Below are positions 15,631-20,007 of a stretch of 20,007 nucleotides of DNA, one piece after another. The stretch spans positions 1 through 20,007 of the forward strand of contig CAYYNT010000076.1 in assembly GCA_964473155.1 (NCBI GenBank), read 5' to 3'. The notes below the pieces were generated by a model that did no database searches, was not told where the DNA came from, and was given only the letters and a program-made list of their open reading frames with translations. The position numbers and the translations under genes are program-made. Positions within the stretch are counted from its first letter, which is position 1; the number at the start of each line of letters is the position of its first letter. The DNA is from JAJFUG01 sp964473155. GTDB taxonomy: Bacteria > Gemmatimonadota > Glassbacteria > GWA2-58-10.

Positions 15631-15703
15631 TATTATCAATCGCGGGCGTGACATGTAAGAAAAACATATATATTTTTCTTACACAACGGAGTGTTATTAA
15701 TTC
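15631..15703 (+). promoter_or_regulatory. AbiE operon operator/promoter palindrome
   Basis: An inverted repeat with perfect 11-base arms (TGTAAGAAAAA at 15654-15664 and its complement at 15673-15683) surrounds an 8-base AT spacer, itself mostly symmetric. It lies 20 bases before the antitoxin ATG. Possible promoters are TTGATT-18-TATTAT (15607-15636) and GTGACA-17-TATTTT (15648-15676), the second overlapping the palindrome. AbiEi antitoxins are known to repress their own operon by binding inverted repeats, so this is the likely operator. GGAG at 15688-15691 is the ribosome site. Confidence 0.65.
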
Positions 15704-16318
15704 ATGCAAAATACTACAAAAAAAATAGTTAACAAAATATACGGTCACAGGAGGGGTTGGGCGTTCTCACAAAAAGATTTTTCCTCTTTTGGAAACCGTT
15801 CTGCAATCGATATCAGCCTGCATCGCTTGGAAATAAAGAAGACAATCCGGCGAGTCATACGTGGTATTTATGACTATCCCTTATACAGCAAGAAACTTGG
15901 GCAGACATTGAGTCCAGATGTAGACCAAGTCGCTCAAGCGATCTCCCGTAAATTCGGCTGGAACATTCAACCGAGTGGACCGGCGGCCCTCAATATCCTG
16001 GGGCTGTCGACACAGGTCCAGGCGAAATATATCTATCAATCCAGCGGTCCGGACCGGTCCTATAAAATCGGAAACACCGAATTAGTCTTCCAAAGCACTC
16101 CGAGCAAAGAGGCTGGATTCAAGTACCATGAAAGCGCCATAATCGTTCAGGCACTGAAATCTCTGGGGCCGAACCGTATAACGATAGAAATCATCGGCCC
16201 GGTCAGAGACTGGCTTAAAACAGAGATGCGGCCAAAAATACTGAAAGACACCCAAACCGTCACCGGCTGGCTTTACGAAGCGATACGTAAAATCTGCCAG
16301 GAGACGGGAAATGGATGA
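15704..16318 (+). CDS. AbiEi-type antitoxin (DUF6088 family), type IV toxin-antitoxin
   Basis: A 204-residue protein of the AbiEi/DUF6088 antitoxin type. Residues about 1-60 form a winged helix-turn-helix (RRGWAFSQKDFSSFGNRSAIDISLHRLEIKKTIRRVIRGIYDYP). The C-terminal part (about 75-165) contains GWNIQPSGPAALNILGLSTQV and YIYQSSGP, typical of this family. Such antitoxins block toxin activity without stable binding and repress their operon. The start overlaps the toxin by eight bases at its other end. A strong palindrome lies upstream. Base composition is visibly more AT-rich than the flagellar genes, and the orientation is opposite, suggesting recent acquisition. It is divergent from fliP with about 210 bases between the starts. 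Confidence 0.82.
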   Translation: MQNTTKKIVNKIYGHRRGWAFSQKDFSSFGNRSAIDISLHRLEIKKTIRRVIRGIYDYPLYSKKLGQTLSPDVDQVAQAISRKFGWNIQPSGPAALNILGLSTQVQAKYIYQSSGPDRSYKIGNTELVFQSTPSKEAGFKYHESAIIVQALKSLGPNRITIEIIGPVRDWLKTEMRPKILKDTQTVTGWLYEAIRKICQETGNG

Positions 16319-17291
16319 GATAGCCAGATGGCGGACTGCGGATAGGGCCGAATTGTTCAGCGAAGCCGCAAGCAGGAAAGGAGTAACATCGGCAATCATC
16401 GAAAAAGATTTCTGGGTCTGTTGGACTCTTGGAAAGCTGTTCACCTCATCTCTTCTCCACGACAAGATACTGCTGAAGGGCGGCACCTCTCTTTCAAAAG
16501 TGTTCGGTCTTATCGAACGGTTTTCCGAGGATATCGATCTGATTCTGAACTGGCAACTAGTTACGGAATATGATCCGGCTGCGGAACGAAGCAGAAACCA
16601 GCAGCAACGTTTTAACGAGGATTTGAATCGCGCAGCTCAAAATTACATTCGAGAAACATTTCTTCCTGAATTGGAAAGAATGCTTGAAACGATTTGCATT
16701 CCAAGAATTAATGGGACCAAACCGCATAATATTGAAATCATTTATCCAGCCACTGCAAAAGAACAATACCTGCGTCCGGAAATACTCCTGGAAATAGGTC
16801 CACTTGCTGCGTGGGATCCGAATGCTGAATATGCAATCACTCCTTTCGCCGCTGAGTATTTTAATGATCAATTCTCAAGTCCATCATGCATGGTGAAAGC
16901 AATCAAAGCTGAACGTACATTCTGGGAGAAAGCCACTATTCTTCATCATGAAGCGCACAGACCTGCGGAGAAACCTACTCCTACTCGTTATTCCAGGCAC
17001 TATTACGACATGATGAGGATGGCGGATTCGAAGATTAAAAACCAAGCAATTGCTGACTTGGGATTGTTGAAAGATGTCGTCCGCTTCAAAGAAAAATTCT
17101 ATCATTGCGGTTGGGCGCGCTACGATCTGGCCCGTCCCGGAACGATGAGGCTGGTCCCATCCTCTGACGCTCAAAGGGAATTGAGAAGAGACTATAATGA
17201 TATGCGAAACATGATCTATGGCGAGCCTCCGTCTTTTGATACCATAATGAGTTCGATTTTAAATCTTCAAGATGAAATAAATGATCTGTAA
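16311..17291 (+). CDS. AbiEii/AbiGii-family nucleotidyltransferase toxin
   Basis: A 326-residue nucleotidyltransferase of the AbiEii family. Known members arrest growth and protect against phage; some transfer nucleotides to tRNA. The catalytic fold is seen in LLKGGTSLSKVFG (GGTSLSK at 57-63) and FSEDIDL with Asp74 and Asp76. Family-typical downstream segments are ERTFWEKATILHHEAHRP (201-218) and SRHYYDMMRMAD (228-239). Start is the ATG inside the antitoxin's last codons (8-base overlap), so toxin translation is coupled to antitoxin. The frame is intact with all visible motifs, so the pair could be active. It is AT-rich like its partner. Confidence 0.9.
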   Translation: MDEIARWRTADRAELFSEAASRKGVTSAIIEKDFWVCWTLGKLFTSSLLHDKILLKGGTSLSKVFGLIERFSEDIDLILNWQLVTEYDPAAERSRNQQQRFNEDLNRAAQNYIRETFLPELERMLETICIPRINGTKPHNIEIIYPATAKEQYLRPEILLEIGPLAAWDPNAEYAITPFAAEYFNDQFSSPSCMVKAIKAERTFWEKATILHHEAHRPAEKPTPTRYSRHYYDMMRMADSKIKNQAIADLGLLKDVVRFKEKFYHCGWARYDLARPGTMRLVPSSDAQRELRRDYNDMRNMIYGEPPSFDTIMSSILNLQDEINDL

Positions 17292-17374
17292 TGAACCAAT
17301 CTTCTCCAACAGTTACTGAAAACACCAGCCTTGCTTAATCCCCCTCCTTTTTTTGCATTTCCCAGCCCTTGTCA

Positions 17375-17773
17375 TCATATCCCTTGCCCGCCTGCCTGTT
17401 CAAGCCGCCTGGCTATATTTCGGGCCTCGGAGACAATGGTCTGGGGATAGCCCTCCAATTCGAGAAGGCGTATAGCGTTGCGCGTATTGCAGGGTCCTGG
17501 TTTGAGACGGTAGTCGAAGAAAAAACGGTCCTCCTCCACCATCTCGCTGAAATGGCACATCCGAAACATTCCATTCAGTTCACCGGCCAGCTCCAGGTTG
17601 TGGGTAGTGACCAGCAAACTGGCCCGCCTGCCCAGGTGACGCAACACCGCTGTGGCAGCCGGGGCCTGGGTCGCGCCTGTCAGGCAGACCACCAGGCCGA
17701 GGACTACCATCCCGGCCCAGGCGCTCCAGCGCACCTTGCGCAGCCAGCCAAGCTTGCGGACAATCTTTGACAA
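17375..17773 (-). pseudogene. Chimeric ORF: duplicated FliP signal peptide fused to the MutS-family C-terminal tail
   Basis: A 132-residue open frame. Codons 1-40 copy the fliP signal peptide, with the same TTG start and GGAGAG site. After PAAT (about residue 41) the frame continues without a stop into about 92 residues of a MutS-family ATPase C-terminus. That part shows the H-loop region LLVTTHNLELAGEL, then SEMVEEDRFFFDYRLKPGPCNTRNAIRLLELEGYP. Walker A, Walker B and all DNA-binding domains are missing, so it cannot be a working MutS. The duplicated sigma-54 promoter lies just upstream (17827-17842), so it may be transcribed. It is best treated as a recombination product. Whether the product is exported, degraded or never made is unknown. 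The MutS identity is from motif recognition; the subfamily is uncertain. Confidence 0.8.
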
Positions 17774-17849
17774 GGCGTGTCTCTCCGGTGAAAAAAGGGG
17801 GATCAAAAGGTTTCTTCACCGGGGATTGCAAATCGCGTGCCGGGAGGGG
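17654..17849. repeat. Direct repeat copy B: fliP promoter and signal peptide
   Basis: This is the 196-base partner of 15368-15569, about 2.3 kb away in the same orientation. The left edge falls at the junction with MutS-like coding sequence and the right edge in the leader just beyond the sigma-54 site. No short target-site duplication or transposase is visible at either edge. Confidence 0.92.
17827..17842 (-). promoter_or_regulatory. Duplicated sigma-54 promoter upstream of the chimeric ORF
   Basis: This site is base-for-base identical to the fliP site at 15547-15562. It would drive transcription leftward into the FliP-leader/MutS-tail chimera and then toward the 3' end of the AbiE genes, antisense to them. 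Confidence 0.6.
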
Positions 17850-18237
17850 AAGGAAATAAATAATAACCGGAAACAGCAATCCTCAATCCTCGAAATGGCT
17901 TCCATTGCCACAAGCAACATATAATTAACGGTTATCTCAATTTAAGCACATAAACGCAATGAATATAATTCGCTTAACAGTATTTACCAATAATTCTTTC
18001 AGGGTGGTATTAATTTTTGTCCGAATCACTTGACAAAAACATAACCTTGCTGCAAAATTACAATGGACAATTAAATCTGTTATTAACAAATTACGTTTCA
18101 AATCAACTCAGGATGAGTTGGCTGTTGTTGCATTTGACGTGCCCTTCCCCCCTCAGGAAACCAGCTTAAGACGATGTGTTTGTGAATTATCACAGGCCAT
18201 TATCAGACAGACAATCCCCCCGGAAAGGCTGTTTACG
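17850..18237. other. AT-rich intergenic stretch between the repeat and the outer-membrane protein gene
   Basis: This 388-base stretch has no credible gene. It is distinctly AT-rich in 17860-18110. A possible plus-strand promoter has TTGACA at 18030-18035 and TGCAAAATT at 18051-18059, about 180 bases before the outer-membrane protein ATG. A sigma-54-like sequence on the minus strand (18129-18144) points back toward the duplicated fliP leader. Both are sequence matches only. Confidence 0.5.
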
Positions 18238-18996
18238 ATGCAAAGAGTAATATTGCTATCTTGCCTGGCCCTGCTGACTGCTTTCCAAAGCGCCGGTGCG
18301 GCGGAACACAAATGGTTCGCCCAGTTCGCGGTGGGCGGCGGCGGTTCGGAGGGGCCTTTTCCTATTCAGGGCTTGAAGTCATCGCAGGTGTACACACTCG
18401 GCCTGGGCTATAATCTGACCCCACATATCGCCCTGCTGCCCCTTGAAGTTAGTTTCCAGCGTTTCAGTTCCAGTAACAGACTTAGCAGTTACCTGCTACA
18501 AAGCATTCAAAGATACCAAGAGAATCATATTGTATATTTAGAATCTATTGGAATGAACAACGCTCTTATCAACTGGCCGCATTACGGCCAGCCGGCGGGA
18601 ACCGCAGAGTTGAGCGGCCTTACGTTCAGCAGCGGTGTCCAGTTCCAGGCGCCGCTCACCACCTGGCTTTCCGGTTTCACCCGCCTGGGCGCGATAGCCA
18701 TGCGTAGTGAGCTGACCACAGTAAGCTCCGGCGCCGAGTTTTCAGGAATGAACCGCACTCTGACTCAGTCCAGCATGCATTACGGCTTCTGGCTGGGCGC
18801 GGGAGTGGAACACGAGCTGCGCTCCGGGGTCAGTCTGTTCGCGGCCCTGAACTATGACCGTCTGTACCGGCATGTGGACCAGGCGCAGAATACCTATATT
18901 TTCACCCAGGAAAGAGGGCACGTGTTCGGCCGGATAGTCCCGGACAGCCGGGCGCATTTCTACAATTTCTCGCTGGGGCTGAAAATAGGGATATAA
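18238..18996 (+). CDS. Outer-membrane beta-barrel protein
   Basis: A 252-residue exported protein. Residues 1-23 form a signal peptide (MQRVILLSCLALLTAFQSAGA). The mature part alternates short beta-like segments with aromatic and glycine residues (AQFAVGGGG, VYTLGLGYNLTPHIALLPLEVSFQRF, GFWLGAGVEHELRSGVSLFAALNYDRLYR). It ends in an amphipathic strand (FYNFSLGLKIGI), as in OmpA-like or porin-like small barrels. The open frame begins at 18118, but the ATG at 18238 has AAAGG nine bases upstream and starts directly with the signal peptide, so I use it. No named family can be assigned. Base composition matches the GC-rich chromosome better than the AbiE genes do. Confidence 0.75.
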   Translation: MQRVILLSCLALLTAFQSAGAAEHKWFAQFAVGGGGSEGPFPIQGLKSSQVYTLGLGYNLTPHIALLPLEVSFQRFSSSNRLSSYLLQSIQRYQENHIVYLESIGMNNALINWPHYGQPAGTAELSGLTFSSGVQFQAPLTTWLSGFTRLGAIAMRSELTTVSSGAEFSGMNRTLTQSSMHYGFWLGAGVEHELRSGVSLFAALNYDRLYRHVDQAQNTYIFTQERGHVFGRIVPDSRAHFYNFSLGLKIGI

Positions 18997-19010
18997 CAGG
19001 CAGAAAAGAA

Positions 19011-19235
19011 GTGGCTCACGCTTTCCCGGTCCGGCAAGACAGTTCCAGCGTGATCTACGCGCCCTGGGGCAAACTCCTGGCGGTAGCAGAAAAAGACAAG
19101 CGCCCCTGCATCGCTTATGCCGATATCGACCTGAACGACCGCTCGGCCTGCCGCAACGAGTTTCTGGGAGACATGCGCCTGCGTTTCTTCCGCGAGATGC
19201 GGCCGGATATCAAGATACCGGGAATGGAGGAGTGA
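19011..19235 (+). pseudogene. C-terminal remnant of a nitrilase-family (carbon-nitrogen hydrolase) protein
   Basis: A 74-codon open frame from a GTG. DSSSVIYAPWGKLLAVAE followed by CIAYADIDLND resembles the last third of carbon-nitrogen hydrolases, where a (D)PWG segment and an AEIDL strand come after the catalytic Cys. The tail RFFREMRPDIK matches the usual R..RRPD ending. The Glu-Lys-Cys catalytic residues would lie upstream, but that DNA is the outer-membrane protein gene, which ends 14 bases before. The fragment is therefore a truncated relic rather than a working enzyme. The family assignment rests on short motifs. Confidence 0.5.
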
Positions 19236-19258
19236 ATAATCTGTATCCCCTTCAACCC

Positions 19259-19339
19259 TTGACCTTTCGTCCGGAAGGTTGAATTATATGATAAGGGCGA
19301 TATAAAGTCTTGTCTGACTTACTTGTCAAGGGTGACAGA
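19259..19339 (+). promoter_or_regulatory. Possible promoter region of the MntA-HepT operon
   Basis: TTGACC at 19259-19264 is followed after 17 bases by AATTAT, within the AT-rich run AATTATATGATAA at 19282-19294. AAGGGTG, a few bases before the ATG at 19340, is the ribosome site. A short inverted repeat (AACC...GGTT, 19254-19280) overlaps the -35 region and could bind a regulator. Confidence 0.35.
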
Positions 19340-19642
19340 ATGGCGCTGATAGCAGTAGACAAAAACCGGATATGCGCATTCTGCAGACAGAACCGCATCC
19401 GCAAGTTCTCATTGTTCGGCTCTGTTCTGCGGGAAGATTTCAGTCCGGACAGTGACGTGGACGTGCTTGTGGAATTCGAGCCGGGAGCTGAGCCAGGCCT
19501 TTTCGGCCTGGCTCGCATGGAGAGGGAACTATCCGGTCTTTTTGACGGGCGCAAGGTGGACCTTCGCACGGTCGAGGACCTGAGCCGCTATTTCCGGGCC
19601 GAGGTGTTGAGGGATTCAGAGGTGCTGTATGCACAGACATGA
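19340..19642 (+). CDS. mntA: MntA-type nucleotidyltransferase antitoxin
   Basis: A 100-residue minimal nucleotidyltransferase. The catalytic pattern GSX10DXD is exact: Gly27-Ser28, then Asp39 and Asp41 (FGSVLREDFSPDSDVDVLVEF). In characterised pairs MntA adds AMP units to a tyrosine of HepT and so silences it. The open frame begins at 19310, but the ATG at 19340 has AAGGGTG upstream and gives the normal family N-terminus, so I use it. It overlaps hepT by 14 bases, coupling the two. All catalytic residues are present. Confidence 0.9.
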   Translation: MALIAVDKNRICAFCRQNRIRKFSLFGSVLREDFSPDSDVDVLVEFEPGAEPGLFGLARMERELSGLFDGRKVDLRTVEDLSRYFRAEVLRDSEVLYAQT

Positions 19643-19973
19643 TCTCATCCGTCTTCGGCATGTTATGGATGCCGCGCGCGAGGCGATCTCTTTCGCTCAG
19701 GGCAAAGTCCGCGAGGATCTTGATTCGGATCGCATGCTGGTGCTGGCGCTGGTCAAGGACATCGAGATCATCGGCGAAGCCGCCTGCCGGATTGAGCCTG
19801 AGACGCGAGACCAGTTGAGCAATATTCCCTGGGATGACATCATCGGCATGCGGCATCGGCTTGTACACGCTTACTTCGACATCAATCTTGATATCCTCTG
19901 GCGCACATTACAGGAAGACCTTCCTCAACTCATTGCTGCCCTTGAGAAAAACTTTCCTCCCGACAGAGCGTAG
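19629..19973 (+). CDS. hepT: HepT-type HEPN ribonuclease toxin
   Basis: A 114-residue all-helical HEPN toxin (DUF86 family) that cleaves RNA when not AMPylated. The active-site motif RX4HXY is complete: Arg75, His80 and Tyr82 in MRHRLVHAYFDIN. Tyr82 is the residue modified by MntA in studied pairs. IIGEAACRI (about 47-55) and IPWDDIIGMR (66-75) are further family marks. Its ATG lies inside the mntA 3' end (14-base overlap). The pair is intact, so it is probably functional as a post-segregational or antiphage module. Only about 34 bases follow before the window ends. Confidence 0.92.
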   Translation: MHRHDLIRLRHVMDAAREAISFAQGKVREDLDSDRMLVLALVKDIEIIGEAACRIEPETRDQLSNIPWDDIIGMRHRLVHAYFDINLDILWRTLQEDLPQLIAALEKNFPPDRA

Positions 19974-20007
19974 AACCTCATCCCAATCTCTCCCTTTTTG
20001 CATTTCC

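Noticed and set aside
17292..17374. Intrinsic terminator between AbiEii and the MutS tail
   Set aside because: There is a seven-T run, but no GC-rich stem before it on either strand.
17375..17653. A functional small MutS-type gene
   Set aside because: Only the region after the H-loop is present; without Walker motifs it cannot act as an ATPase.
18118..18237. 40-residue N-terminal extension of the outer-membrane protein
   Set aside because: The signal peptide begins at the internal ATG at 18238, which has its own Shine-Dalgarno.

Overview
The window looks like the chromosome of a GC-rich, flagellated, Gram-negative (diderm) bacterium. The evidence is a flagellar export operon, Sec-type signal peptides, an AMIN-domain envelope protein, a carboxyl-terminal processing protease and an outer-membrane beta-barrel protein. 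I cannot name the phylum. The gene order and unusual accessory genes fit a Desulfobacterota-, Gemmatimonadota- or FCB-like lineage, but this is inference. No rRNA, tRNA, CRISPR or transposase gene was found.

Right to centre, minus strand (about 15.6 kb down to 7.6 kb): a compact flagellar operon fliP-fliQ-fliR-flhB-flhA-flhF-(small membrane protein)-fliA. It encodes the membrane core of the flagellar type III export gate, the SRP-family GTPase FlhF and sigma-28. flhG, usual between flhF and fliA, is absent; a two-helix membrane protein stands in its place. fliP and fliQ start with TTG and flhA with GTG, each with a good Shine-Dalgarno sequence.

Centre to left, minus strand (7.5 kb down to 0.15 kb): a small disordered protein, an HDOD-domain protein, an AMIN-TPR-membrane-HTH protein, a secreted CsgG-like protein with a heavy-metal-binding-like C-terminus, a GAF/DHp protein lacking the kinase ATPase domain, and a CtpA-type protease. 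Sequences matching the sigma-54 (-24/-12) consensus lie upstream of fliP, of the small gene plus HDOD gene, and of the AMIN-TPR gene. This suggests that flagellar and envelope/signalling genes share RpoN control.

Right third (15.57-20.0 kb), plus strand except for one remnant: an accessory islet. It carries an AbiEi/AbiEii type IV toxin-antitoxin pair with a near-perfect operator palindrome, an outer-membrane protein, a nitrilase-family C-terminal remnant, and an MntA-HepT toxin-antitoxin pair. The AbiE pair sits directly upstream of and divergent from fliP. It is bracketed by two ~200-bp direct repeats holding the fliP sigma-54 promoter, leader and signal peptide. In the distal copy the signal peptide is fused in frame to the C-terminal tail of a MutS-family ATPase, giving a chimeric ORF behind a duplicated flagellar promoter. 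This rearrangement is the most unusual structure in the window.
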